Below, piece by piece: positions 16,917 to 27,446 of a stretch of 64,000 bases of DNA. The position numbers and the translations under genes were made by a program. Location: positions 84,913 through 148,912 of the forward strand of contig NZ_HE978586.1 in NCBI RefSeq assembly GCF_000311985.1. The letters are read 5' to 3'. The stretch comes from Kallipyga massiliensis ph2 (GTDB taxonomy: Bacteria; Bacillota; Clostridia; Tissierellales; Peptoniphilaceae). The notes under the pieces are model-generated. The model worked only from the letters and a program-made list of their open reading frames with translations. It searched no databases and had not been told where the DNA came from. Every line of letters begins with the position of its first letter. Within the stretch, counting starts at the first letter, position 1.

Positions 16917-18024
16917 TCACAAGGAATGAGAATAGTCCGATTTTAAACCGGAACCACAAACAGGAATCAGGCAATCATGAGTCCTTCCATAAAGACGGCA
17001 ATACTCCCGATAACCGGCATAATTGGCAGCCGCAGTTGGCTCGCAGTAGATGCCCTGCTTGGCGAATTGAGCCATAGAACCTGCAATCTCTTTTTCCGTA
17101 GCATGGACAAAACGAACGCCGTATTTCCTGGCATAGCCCAGAATCTCATGCCCACGCATGGGTTTCCCAATAGCGATCCCTTCCGCCAAAGACGGACCCG
17201 GTTTCACTTCTTCCACTTTCTCAGCCTGGGCTTTTACAGCCTTATAGACGGGATCACAGTGCTCGCTTTGGACCCCAATAATTTGGGGCATATAGTCTAT
17301 GCAGCCACTCTCCAATAAATGCTCCAGTCCCTGCATGACCCCAAGAAAGAGGGTCCCATTTCCCACAGGGAGTAGGATGTATTTCGGAATTCTATGTAGC
17401 TGTTCAAAGGCCTCATAAATATAGGTTTTTGTTCCTTCAAAAAAGAAGGGGTTACACACATGACTGGCATAATAAGAGCCTTCTTCCTTGACCCGCTTCC
17501 GACAAAGGTCGGCGCAGCGGTCGCGGTTGCCCGGAACGATATGGACTTTTGCCCCATGGGACCGGATCATCTGAATCTTTTTCGCTGAAGTCCCCTCAGG
17601 AACAAAAATCTCACAGGTCATGCCGGCTCGACTGCAATAGGCTGCGATCGCATTCCCCGCATTCCCACTGGAGTCTTCGACTACATGGTCCACCCCAATC
17701 GATTTACAGTGGGCAATCAAGGTCGCCGCCCCCCGATCCTTAAAGGATAGAGTCGGCATGCAATAATCCAGTTTCAATAAGACATCGTCATCAAAAGGGA
17801 CAATCGGCGTCATTCCTTCGCCCAGGCTCACTTCTTTCCAAGAGTCGTTTTCAATGGCCATAAACTGCCGATAGCGGTATTGGCTCCATTCTCCCTCGCC
17901 AATCTGGGCAAGGTCAAATTTCGGCGGCTGGTCGTCCAATTGCCAGAGCCCCCCCACATTCACATTGATAGGCCCTGGTTGTGGTTGACACCTTCTTGCC
18001 ACACTTGGTACAAATAAATTTCAT
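16917..18024 (-). pseudogene. thrC: Threonine synthase, frameshifted in a G7 tract
   Basis: A PLP-dependent synthase that turns O-phosphohomoserine into threonine. The main frame (16917 to about 17955) has the PLP lysine motif PTLSFKDRGA, SSGNAGNA, and a Gly-rich PVGNGT. The first 24 codons lie in another frame: ATG 18024 with a strong GGAGG encodes MKFICTKCGKKVSTTTRAYQ followed by CECGG, a Cys4 zinc ribbon typical of long threonine synthases. The frames meet at seven G (plus-strand C at 17949-17955); six would restore one 368-residue protein. A sequencing error, phase variation or real loss are all possible. Confidence 0.82.
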
Positions 18025-18117
18025 CCTAGAACCTCCAAAAACGACGGACCAGAGGGTCACCTTTTGTGAATAACAATGTGATTTTGCTCCATAGTATTCA
18101 CTGTTTTAAGAGAATAA

Positions 18118-18411
18118 TTACATATTCATATCATTTCTAAACTTAACATCAACTAATCTCTCAAGCAGGAAACTAGAACAACAAAAACACCATCTTCTAA
18201 GCTGAACAACAGCATCACATTCTAAGTTGGAGCTATCTCTATAGTGATAAACATCCCCCATATGGCGATCAGCGTAAACCCTTAAATCTATTATGGCAAG
18301 ATTTTCAAATAAAAAACCCATCGTATTTAAATCGCTAATTAGGTCCTTTGGCCCAACACCTAAAGACGCTGCTACAATTGAAGAATCTACAAATCCTTGA
18401 TATAAGTTCAA
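18118..18411 (-). pseudogene. Remnant of an AAA ATPase / DUF4143 protein
   Basis: About 97 codons. The stretch GVGPKDLISDLNTMGFLFENLAI with DLRVYAD and VYHYRDSSNLECDAVV matches the C-terminal DUF4143 domain of the common 'ATP-binding protein' family. The N-terminal ATPase part is missing, and the end runs into unrelated residues after VVQLR, so it is a decayed fragment. No start site is visible. The flanking 18412-18547 shows nothing further. Confidence 0.65.
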
Positions 18412-18547
18412 GTAGCTACTTATAGAGCTTTCTCGAAGTCACTTTTGCGACTAAAGGATTGGTTTTACTCTCTTTTATTCACTATTTTTTGAAGAATAGT
18501 ATCGTTTTACTATTAGAGACCCTTTACTCATTCAGTTTCTGTCGTAA

Positions 18548-19093
18548 CTACTTTAAAGTCTTTGATATAGATTGGGCCCCTAGTTTAATTGCTGTCGCCA
18601 CCTTATCATCAGAAGATAATGTGTGCTGTTCCCACAATAAGTCAGAAGACATATCTGTTTTAATGTCAAATACTTCTGAATAGACAACTTTATCAGGTCC
18701 CTCATAACATATCTCTATATGTATTAGGTCCTTAAATTCGCTGTCGATTGATGAGGTAAATTTCTGCCCAGGTATGATTGTGCCACCTACCAGAGATTGC
18801 ATATTGTTTTTGATAAAATCGAGCTTCGATGTATCACTTATAAATTCAAGGGACTTCAATTTTGCTGATGAGTTACCATAGTTCTTAAATACAATGAACT
18901 TCTCGAAATACACGGTATCAATGCTCTCAATATTGATTCCAATGTATGGTCGATTGGCATCTCTAATGGATTGTTCTGTTAATTTTATTGATTTGCGTGA
19001 TTGCCAGATGGCGACAAAACTAACAATAAGTCCAACCAATGCAAAACCTACTTCAATAATCTCTTTTGTACTCATCATTTCTAAGTTATTCAT
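18548..19093 (-). CDS. Small membrane-anchored protein, unknown function
   Basis: 181 residues: one N-terminal membrane helix (about 10-30, IIEVGFALVGLIVSFVAIW), a short coiled segment with QSRKSIKLTEQSIRDANRPY, then a beta-rich cytoplasmic part. Proteins of this outline are common in defence islands, but no function is known to me. It starts 51 bases after the AAA+ ATPase gene and may be the last member of the type III restriction operon. AGGAG sits directly against the ATG, so the start may instead be the ATG at 19078. Confidence 0.55.
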   Translation of the reverse strand: MNNLEMMSTKEIIEVGFALVGLIVSFVAIWQSRKSIKLTEQSIRDANRPYIGINIESIDTVYFEKFIVFKNYGNSSAKLKSLEFISDTSKLDFIKNNMQSLVGGTIIPGQKFTSSIDSEFKDLIHIEICYEGPDKVVYSEVFDIKTDMSSDLLWEQHTLSSDDKVATAIKLGAQSISKTLK

Positions 19094-19144
19094 CTCCTGC
19101 TAAGCCTCTGCAATATTTATAAGTCATTCTTAAAATAGACCTGA

Positions 19145-20266
19145 TTAAAATATATACCGCTCTGTTAACTTACGGAATATTGCATTTTCCAATTTTGTCT
19201 TCATTATCCTAATATTATTATATCTTTCAACATTTTCACGAAACCACTCTAAAATAGTGCTTGTTTTAATTATTTGTTTCTCTTCATTATCTAGCTTTTC
19301 TAAAATTTCTTTATACCACTTATTTAGCACCGCTAATTTCTGCATTTTTTCTAGCTCTTCAAATTTTATTAACTCTGAAAATCTTGAAAACATTGCTGGA
19401 CCTAGTGTCTTTTTAATAATATCTTCATCCATAAAATTTGCTGTGCAAATAAAAATACTCTGTCTTAAATCGACTTCATAGTTAGTATCCTTATATTTCC
19501 CTTCATCAAACAATTCATAAAAGGCATTATAAAAACGTGGATCTACTTTATCGAATTCGTCAATTAATATAACATTGGATTCTCTTGAAAGTATATCTTT
19601 CGCCAAACTGCTATTTGAATGTTCTGAACCAAAAACATAATTAAAAGCTTCATTTGACTGCATCATTGAGAACTGTATTCTTAATAAATCTCCACCTAAA
19701 GCCCTGCTGATACTTTTTGCACTTTCAGTTTTTCCAACTCCCGATGGTCCATAAAACATCAAAACGACTGGTTTATCATTTTGCTCTTTATAAAGCTTAT
19801 ATAATCCAGATATCATAGATTTCTTACACTGAACCTGACCTAACACATCCTGATTAAGTTCTTCATAAATTTCTTTAAGCTTATTCTTAGAAAGATCCTC
19901 GTATTGTGAGTATTGATATTCTATTATGCTAGTATCATAAGTTCTTAAAGAATCCTCAACACGTCTTGGAGGATTGTGAACTATGAGACAATTAATATTA
20001 CTGTTAAGTGTTACAATATTAGAGAAATTAGATAATACATGAGGTAACACCGAAGCATAATCATCGGCTTTTACAACACAAAATTCTATGTTAATTTTTC
20101 TTCCTAACTCAGTTTCTTTTACGCCTGATTCATTTGGTCTCAATCTTGCATTATAGGTTTGAATAAGCTCCATAAAAGGAGTGTATGAATTGTTTCTTAC
20201 TAGTTGTTTTAATAAAAAGTCAAAATCCCTTTTACTACCCTTAAAAATAATTATTCTATTAACCAT
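19145..20266 (-). CDS. AAA+ ATPase (ClpX/ClpB-like core) coupled to the DUF6414-like gene
   Basis: 373 residues. The N-terminal 130 residues are unlike known adaptors to me. The AAA+ core has a Walker A, GPSGVGKT (173-180), and a Walker B, NVILIDEFDK (231-240), then a sensor region, ICTANF, and an Arg-finger-like GPAMFSRF. This is the AAA_2 (ClpA/B/X) type, which unfolds or remodels proteins. The start overlaps the end of the DUF6414-like gene by 8 bases, so the two are translationally coupled. No protease partner and no zinc finger are seen. A role in phage defence is inferred from its place in the restriction operon. Confidence 0.8.
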   Translation of the reverse strand: MVNRIIIFKGSKRDFDFLLKQLVRNNSYTPFMELIQTYNARLRPNESGVKETELGRKINIEFCVVKADDYASVLPHVLSNFSNIVTLNSNINCLIVHNPPRRVEDSLRTYDTSIIEYQYSQYEDLSKNKLKEIYEELNQDVLGQVQCKKSMISGLYKLYKEQNDKPVVLMFYGPSGVGKTESAKSISRALGGDLLRIQFSMMQSNEAFNYVFGSEHSNSSLAKDILSRESNVILIDEFDKVDPRFYNAFYELFDEGKYKDTNYEVDLRQSIFICTANFMDEDIIKKTLGPAMFSRFSELIKFEELEKMQKLAVLNKWYKEILEKLDNEEKQIIKTSTILEWFRENVERYNNIRIMKTKLENAIFRKLTERYIF

Positions 20267-21098
20267 CAGACTCCACTCCTGCTAATAAAACATCAAATAC
20301 TGGAAGCTTTTTTTGTGGATTTTTCTTTTCATCAGATTCATTATTATTTTCTTGATAAGTAGGATTATCTACTGTTAACTTCGGTAAATCTAAATTTAAT
20401 TCATTATTGATGTCAAGCATTTCTAATGTTGTATCACCAACTTTGATAGCAAAAATACTAAGATTCATTTTTAATAAATCACTAATCATATAATTGTTCT
20501 TAAAAGAATTAATGTTAAATCTTAAGACTACTTGGCTATTACCTTTACTTCCAATAAATTCATAATATCCTTTTGCATTTCTTAAAGCATTATCTAACTT
20601 ATCTAGTGATATGTTTAGTTCACCTGAAGCTATTACACTTCCAGATTGTAACATGTTTAAATAAGGAGAAACCATCACAAAATATGAAAGAGTATCTTTC
20701 TCTACAGCTATTTTGTAATCTTTGAATTTCTTGACTGTTCCTTTTGGAAGTTTTGAGACATAGACTGTACTTTCATTTTCATCTAGAGAATTAACAAAAT
20801 CCGTTAGAATGGTGTTTTTAATAATGTTTCTAACCATTTTTTCTCCACTAAAAGAACCTTTTGCAGAGGTAGATACATTAGCATCCACGTTCCATCCTAA
20901 GAAAGCTTTTAAAACGCCACCTATTCCGATACTTGCTGTTCCCTCGACTTTTCCTTCTCCTGATTTACTAGTTGAGTTTAATAATTCTGTAGTTAGTTCA
21001 AGACTTCCTCCGGATATCAATTGCAGATAATCGGTAACAGAATCATCATCAAAATAAATTATTTTACAAAGTCTTGTCTGAGGCTTTCCTTCCGACAT
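20259..21098 (-). CDS. DUF6414-like protein in the type III restriction operon
   Basis: 279 residues. The marks I associate with this family are an N-terminal strand IIYFDDDSVTDYLQLISGG, a Ser/Thr/Gly-rich middle (SIGIGGVLKAFLGWNVDANVS), a helix with ILTDFVNSLDENES, and a later SFKNNYMISDLLKMNLSIFAIKVG. No catalytic motif is obvious. The last 35 residues are polar and charged. It lies 10 bases after the restriction subunit gene and overlaps the AAA+ ATPase start, so it is one transcriptional unit with both. A second, diverged member of the same type is at 34543-35409. The family name is from memory and needs a profile search. Confidence 0.65.
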   Translation of the reverse strand: MSEGKPQTRLCKIIYFDDDSVTDYLQLISGGSLELTTELLNSTSKSGEGKVEGTASIGIGGVLKAFLGWNVDANVSTSAKGSFSGEKMVRNIIKNTILTDFVNSLDENESTVYVSKLPKGTVKKFKDYKIAVEKDTLSYFVMVSPYLNMLQSGSVIASGELNISLDKLDNALRNAKGYYEFIGSKGNSQVVLRFNINSFKNNYMISDLLKMNLSIFAIKVGDTTLEMLDINNELNLDLPKLTVDNPTYQENNNESDEKKNPQKKLPVFDVLLAGVESDG

Positions 21099-21108
21099 AC
21101 TATCTCTC

Positions 21109-23720
21109 CTATTTATTGTTTAATTTCATACTAAATACTTGTGCAAATTCTTCCATCCTTAAATCTTTATTAAAGAAAGGCAATCCAAAAATTCTATATT
21201 CATTATCATCAACATATTTCTTTACTGGAATACCTTGCTCTTCAATCTTTAATAGAAAATCTTCTTTCCATTTATCTTTTTCTAACAAATGACTTCCCTT
21301 AGGTTCAATATAAATTTGCTCTTGAAGGTATCCATCTGTACCTCGTTTTTGTAAGAATAACAAGAAGTCAGGTTCAAATCTTTCACCTGTATCGAATTCA
21401 TAGATTGCTAACTCTGGTATTCTTTCATTTCGTACAAGATATACTTCATCATATTCTTTTCTTAACTCTGGTACTAAGCCTTGGAAGTACTTCACAAAAG
21501 CTTTTTCTTCACTTGTTCCAAAGTTGTCTTCATAGGCATACCAAGACTCATAAGCCAGATCAGCACGGCTATCGCTAACAATTAATGCTTGTGAAATACC
21601 TTCCCCATCCCCTTGTGGATTACTGTAATAAGCCTTCTTGTCTCTAAGAACATTATGGATTCGGTCAATGAAAAATTCCTTCGTTCCTTCATACTCAGTT
21701 TCAATCTTTTGAATATGCACAGATACATTTTGAAGAACTTTCATAACACCTTCGTAAATATCTTTAGCTCTTAAGTCTTCATAAGAACTTTCAAATTGAA
21801 TAGTAATATTTCCAAGATAATTGCCGGATGTTAAGAATTCCCTCTTGGATTTTAATTGAGGGAAATATGATTTCAGCACATTAAACTTCATCACTTCAAA
21901 ATTCGCCAATGCACCTTCTGTAATATTTAGTGGGATGTCTTTAAGCTTTAATTGTGTTGTATGAGTAAATCCTACAGGCTTCTGAGTATTGTCATCGAAA
22001 AGTCCATATAAAGTAGAAGAACCAGTTGAGACCTTATAAATATAAAAACCGGTCTGGATTTTCTTATCAATCTCAGAAACACTATTTCTCGACTTTTCTA
22101 CTCTTCTGTTTGAAAATACATAAGCAGTTTTATAGAAGTCTGATTGCTTAAAGGTATCCTTTAAGCGATACTCAATTTCAATAGGAGCTTCAGCTAAAAG
22201 ACCTGTTTGTTTTAATGCATTTCTCAGTTCACCAATATATCTCGAATCTTGCATTGAATGATACAGGAGTGTCTCCAATATTCTGTTCTCATTCGTTATA
22301 TCAAAGTCATATTTACGCTTATTTCTTGGCTGACTTTCTTCAATCTGGAAAGGATAATACCTAGCACCACGACCTATTAATTGAGCTTCACTAATTGTGG
22401 TCTTTCCAGGTTTACCATTTTTACCATCTCTTGTTTCGTAAAGTCTTACAATATCGAAGAGATTAAGAACATCCCATCCCTCATTAAGCATATCAACCGT
22501 AAATATAATTCGAAATGGGTTATCCTTAGCTTCTAAAGAGTTTACGTGAATTTGTTTCTCTTTTTCTTCACTATCACTCTTGTTATTAATGATTATCGAC
22601 TTGTCCTGAGAAAAGCCAAGCTTTAAATCAGAAATTAAGCCATTTAGTGTTGGATCTTTAAATTTAAAGTAGTCTAGTGATTCTCTTAAATAAACATTAT
22701 CTGTGTTTTCAAAACGAAGTATTTCATCTCTTGATAAATTATTTAAGCGATTGAAAAACTCATCATAAAAAGACTGAGATTCTTTAATAGTCTTTGATTT
22801 TAATAAGACTACAGGTTTTATATTTTGACCTGCATCTCCAAATAAGTGCCTTCTATATTCACTTAAAATAAGAGCTGCTAAAGTTCTTGGCCAAGCACTA
22901 TAATCTCCCTGCATATTCTGGAAGTCCTTTGTGTAGCCACTTTCTCTAAATTTAGCAAGTGTGTAGTCATAGACTATTTTATCAAGATACTTGCTTTTAA
23001 CATTTGGATCTTCTAAATCTGCAGTAGCTGTGAATTCAAGCATAGCATTATCTTTATTTGCTCTAAAAATTCTATTAACGGAGTATTCCCAGCTATTGAT
23101 GTCTTCATCAATCTCTTTCTTTTCTGTTTTACCAAGTCCCTTAGTCACTCTGTTTATATGGTGAGATTCATCAGAAATCAGCACAATCTTATCATCTTCA
23201 AAATCATCAATTGTAGGACTATTTCTCTAGGAGAATTCAGATCAAGATGAAGTTTTTGGGTTGAAGTAAAAAGAATGTTTATTGCATTATCGTCACAGTA
23301 TGAAAAGTTTTCTACTTCCTTAACTTCTACTTGTTCACCCATTAATTCGATATTTTCTGAAAAGAGATACTTAATTGAGGAGGTATTCAAAAAGTTTTCC
23401 TTTGTTTTTTCGATAATACTCGTTTGATTTACAAAGAATAAAAACTTTCGATAGCCTTGCATATATAAGTACAAGATTAATCCAGCCATCATAACCGTCT
23501 TGCCTGATCCTGTAGCCATATGAAAAAGTGTATGAACTTGTTTATTCTTAACTAAGTCAGGGTTTTCATAGTAAGTGATGAAATACTTAAAAGCTTCTTC
23601 TTGATAATCACGAAGAACTATATTGTCATTTAGATTACTTACGATGTATTCTGGTAAATTCTTTAATAGACTTATCTGCTTAAGAACATCTAATTTTTCA
23701 CATAAATATTGATTGCTCAT
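21109..23720 (-). pseudogene. res: Type III restriction enzyme Res subunit, frameshifted
   Basis: A helicase-nuclease that cuts DNA together with the Mod subunit. The first part (23720 to about 23225) has Walker A, ATGSGKT (residues 69-75), and ends early. The second part (from about 23224) begins with the DEAD-type motif ISDESHH, then helicase C-terminal motifs (LIGRGARYYPF) and a C-terminal nuclease region (PDFLL..IEPKG). The frames join if one A is added to the AAA run at 23222-23224: the protein then reads through SPRENSPTIDDFEDDKIVLI as 870 residues. A single-base deletion therefore inactivates the gene or is a sequencing error. It lies 11 bases after mod. Confidence 0.88.
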
Positions 23721-23731
23721 TAGATGCCTCC

Positions 23732-25705
23732 TTAATCTAATCCATAGAAACTCTTAGTAAATGCCTTATCTGCCTCGCTCACATTAGCATCTTCATCGTC
23801 TACATCTGAAAGATTAATATATAGCTTATTTTTATCTAGGAGTTCAAGAACAAGTTTCTTTTGCTCGTCTAAAGTCAGATTATCAAATTCTTCCTCGGTT
23901 CTTTTTAGATCTCTAGGTAATACAGAAGGGATGAGTTTTCCGTTTTTGGTACCTTTAGCTAAAACAGACTTAACTGAGTCTGGGTTTGTTGCTTTTTCAA
24001 GTTCATATACTAGGGATTGGTTATCTTCTAATAATTCACAATAAACAAATGCCCCTCCACCTTTCCAGTTTACATCAATATCCTGAGACACTCCTGTTTG
24101 GTCTCCATTGATAGTATTAATCAGTCTAGTAACTGCTTTATCCTCAATATAATCCATTTGTTCAATCCCAATAAATTGTCTTCTTAACTTCATTGAGGTT
24201 GCTTGGGTTGTTGCTGACCCCATAAAGAAATCAAGGACAATTTCATTTTCTTCTGTGAACATTTGAATAATTCTTTTTAGTAATTTTTCAGGTTTTTTTG
24301 CAGTAGGAAAATTTATTCCGCCCTCTTCTGAAAAACCACCAGCTGTTGAAATATCAGACCAGAAGTCGCCTACGTGCTCATTTAGGTTATTATCAGCAAA
24401 AACAATCTCTACCCTTGTATCTGATCCAAAATCTTTATCTGTCCTAAATAATGCATATGAACCTCTAACAGTTTTCGCTAATGATACATCCCCAGTCCAA
24501 AACTTTTCTGAATTACTTAACAAATTATCTAAACCTGTATTTTGTTTGTCTGCAACAATTCTCCAAGCATTATCACGTAACCAATCTTCATCTTGTTTTT
24601 TGTCAGGAAATTCTCTCGAAAGAGTTGAAAGTCTGGCTTTTTCGATAATTTCTTTAGCTTTATCGTACTGAATACTTTTAATTGCAGTCTCAAATTCAGC
24701 CCTATCTTTTTTAGAAAAATCCATGAGTATTTTTGAGTATTCTGTGTCCCATTTGTCTTTTGGTTTATAAGGCTGTGTTATTATCTCAATCTCTCCTTTG
24801 GAGTATATTAGAATTGAATCTTTTAATTTAGGGATGCTCTTTTGAATATGAGCCATCTTCGGACCGCTAGCTGAACTCATTTTCACTGCAATCTCAGAAA
24901 TATAATTTTCAGCACCAAATACTTCATCCATTAAAACTCGTAAATAAGAATTTTGATGATAATCACATTGAACCGCAATCACTCCATTATTCTTTAACAA
25001 CTTATAAGATATCTCGAGTCTATTCTTCAAAAAGGTTAGCCAGGTAGATTTATTAAAATTATCGTTATACAAAAACGAGTCACTGCCTGTATTATAAGGT
25101 GGATCAATATATATTAACTTTATGTCATTCTCATATCTTTTTAAAATAGATGATAATCCCATTAGATTATTACCTTTAATAATTAGATTATCATTCTTTC
25201 TAAACAAAACACTTTCCTCAATATCATTCAATGTATATCTTTTTGCATTTCCTAATACTTTAGGAGCTAATAATCTATTTACTTCATCAGGAGCAAGTGT
25301 TTCATTATAGAAAATCTCTTCTCTTTTCTGATCTTCTTTTTCTTGTCCACCTTCAAGAACACATTCTTTATATGGCCAAACTAGAGAAACATCTTGTTTT
25401 TGGCTAATTAGGTTGTTCTGGTTATCTACTAGGCCAATCTTGTTTTTATATAGCGTATATGAATCTGGTAAAAACTCTTTAGAGTCTAGCAACCAAATGA
25501 ATTTAACCTTGTCAAATACATAGACATCATCAACTTTAGTAAAAAAACTCTCACGCATTAATTCATTTTTCAAAAGAGACTTAATCAACAATCCGTCTAT
25601 ACCCCTTGCAGCGTCTGAAACCTTCGTTTTTATAACCTGCTTACCTTCACCAATGAAACGCTCATCTGCCTTTAACACTTTTTCTAACTCATCTAAAAAC
25701 TTCAT
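23732..25705 (-). CDS. mod: Type III restriction-modification DNA methylase (Mod)
   Basis: 657 residues. An adenine-N6 DNA methyltransferase of the beta class: catalytic DPPYNTG at 201-207, and the SAM-binding DFFMGSATTQ region near residue 480, in that order. The region between them holds the target-recognition domain. Start ATG at 25705 overlaps the stop of the HTH gene by one base (TAATG). With an inactive Res downstream it would act as an orphan methylase, altering methylation of its 5-6 base site. Codon use is AT-rich, unlike the core genes. Confidence 0.93.
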   Translation of the reverse strand: MKFLDELEKVLKADERFIGEGKQVIKTKVSDAARGIDGLLIKSLLKNELMRESFFTKVDDVYVFDKVKFIWLLDSKEFLPDSYTLYKNKIGLVDNQNNLISQKQDVSLVWPYKECVLEGGQEKEDQKREEIFYNETLAPDEVNRLLAPKVLGNAKRYTLNDIEESVLFRKNDNLIIKGNNLMGLSSILKRYENDIKLIYIDPPYNTGSDSFLYNDNFNKSTWLTFLKNRLEISYKLLKNNGVIAVQCDYHQNSYLRVLMDEVFGAENYISEIAVKMSSASGPKMAHIQKSIPKLKDSILIYSKGEIEIITQPYKPKDKWDTEYSKILMDFSKKDRAEFETAIKSIQYDKAKEIIEKARLSTLSREFPDKKQDEDWLRDNAWRIVADKQNTGLDNLLSNSEKFWTGDVSLAKTVRGSYALFRTDKDFGSDTRVEIVFADNNLNEHVGDFWSDISTAGGFSEEGGINFPTAKKPEKLLKRIIQMFTEENEIVLDFFMGSATTQATSMKLRRQFIGIEQMDYIEDKAVTRLINTINGDQTGVSQDIDVNWKGGGAFVYCELLEDNQSLVYELEKATNPDSVKSVLAKGTKNGKLIPSVLPRDLKRTEEEFDNLTLDEQKKLVLELLDKNKLYINLSDVDDEDANVSEADKAFTKSFYGLD

Positions 25706-25911
25706 TACTTTTCCTCCACGTAACTAACAATATCTCCAACATCACATTTAAGACTCTCACAAATTCTTGCTAAAACATCCATGCTAACAATCTCATTCTT
25801 ACCTAACTTAGCAAGAGTTGCTGAGGACATCCCTGTATCTAGTCTTAAGTCTTCTTTATACATTTTCTTCTTGTCAAGCAACTTCCAAAGTTTGCTGTAA
25901 TCAAATGCCAT
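25705..25911 (-). CDS. XRE/Cro-type HTH regulator of the type III system
   Basis: 68 residues, almost all helix-turn-helix (KLWKLLDKKKMYKEDLRL, then MSSATLAKLGKNEIVSMDVLARICESLKCDVGDI). Small Cro/YozG-like repressors of this kind act as controllers of restriction-modification operons and delay restriction until methylation is complete. Its stop overlaps the mod start by one base. Confidence 0.88.
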   Translation of the reverse strand: MAFDYSKLWKLLDKKKMYKEDLRLDTGMSSATLAKLGKNEIVSMDVLARICESLKCDVGDIVSYVEEK

Positions 25912-25953
25912 ATTTTCTCTTTCATTGCTATATTATTATTCACGCTTTTTAAC

Positions 25954-27395
25954 TCACGGTCTCCCTTTTATCTCATGAGTTCCTTCTTGTAAAAATTTAA
26001 TATCATTAAGCCTGTTCATCTTTTCTACTGTTTTCTTCCTTAATTCGTCAGTAGAAAAACCTAGAATCTTTAGAATATGGAACTGTAGTAATATCCTTAG
26101 TTCAGCATTTACTAAAGGCAATTCTTCTCTTGAAAGTGCCTTCTCTTCTTTTTCTATATTATAATGAGTATAGTAATTTCTCGTATCTACTACCTTACTA
26201 ATATATTCTACTTTATTGTAAGAACTAGGCCTGAAGGGTAATATTCCTTCAGCAAAAATTAAATCAGCCAAGCGACTTCTTAGATGTATCTTTTTACTAT
26301 TTTGCTGATGATCATCAAGTAAAAAATCGTGCCATTGATTCTGATTCTCATTACCCCCACAAAAATTATAAGTAATTTTTTCAACTCTAGTAATGTAATC
26401 TTTTACATCATCAGTGATAAATCTTGCATGAAAAGTCTCTAAAGCTTGAACCAAGTTTAAAAACAAAACTTCTGGTGCTGGTATATTTTTAGAAAAAATA
26501 GTAAAGTAAAGATCCAAAACTGGTTTCAGTTTAGAATAGCTATTATTCCAATTTGAAAAAATATTTTGATTATTGATATCTCTTAAAGTAAAGATATATT
26601 CAAACGGTCTAACACTAGCCGTAGATTTTTTCTCTCCCTTTCCAAACAACAAATCAGCTTTCAAAAAATATTTAGTAACAGATCCATCTTTGTTTGCAAA
26701 TTCAGAGTATATTGTTGGGTGTTGATATTTGATATTCTCAATAACTACCTCATTATCAATACCAAGGCCTATCAGATACTGAATAGATAAAATATCATCT
26801 AATATTTCTCAATCTCTTTAGGTTGATTATAAACAAAGTCTACAAGAATACTTTGACGAGCGACAATTTCCTTACTATATGATTTGCTTTCTATGCTTCC
26901 CTGCACAGGATAAAATTTAATATGTAAACTATCTCTAAATTCAAAATTAATAGGTTCTTCATGTTCCCAAATTAAATTAACGCCTTGATTTGAGGAATAA
27001 TCCCAGTTATATTTACATAAGCCAGACCAATTTATTATCTCTCCAAAGTCAACAGTGATGTTTGAAAACATCACCTCATCTTCAGACTTTATTTCTAGTC
27101 CCCAAAAAGCAAAATCAGAGTAAATGATTTGTTGTGTATATGATAAGAAACGTGTATGCTCATTGCCCGATTCGCACTTATATAACAATACCTTTGCTCC
27201 AGAAAATAAAGTACCACATATATATGGAATCTTTCCTTTATAGGGTGGTCTAGGCATTGGATTACTCTCACTAGCTGGAATAATTAATTCAAGAGCAATA
27301 AAATTCTTATCCGAATCTATATGTAGTTCCCCTTGAAAAGTTTTATCACTCTCAAAAACTTTCCATGTTCCGCCATATTTTTGTATGTTTCCCAT
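25954..27395 (-). pseudogene. apeA: ApeA-like HEPN abortive-infection protein, frameshifted
   Basis: The N-terminal frame (27395-26799) codes a beta-rich ApeA N-terminal-type domain: GGTWKVFESDKTFQGELHI and ICGTLFSGAKVLLYKC. The C-terminal frame codes a helical HEPN domain with the RNase-type motif RNYYTH (R-x4-H; residues 162-167 of the 26664 frame) in VVDTRNYYTHYN. Adding one A to the AAA run at 26805-26807 joins the frames through EKILDDILSIQYLIGLG into 480 residues. ApeA is known as a HEPN effector of phage defence that cuts RNA. GGAGG precedes the ATG. Either a real loss or a base-calling error. Confidence 0.8.
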
Positions 27396-27446
27396 CTAAA
27401 CCTCCATATTATGATTTCCTCTAATAGAGTAAAAATAAGGACCAAA

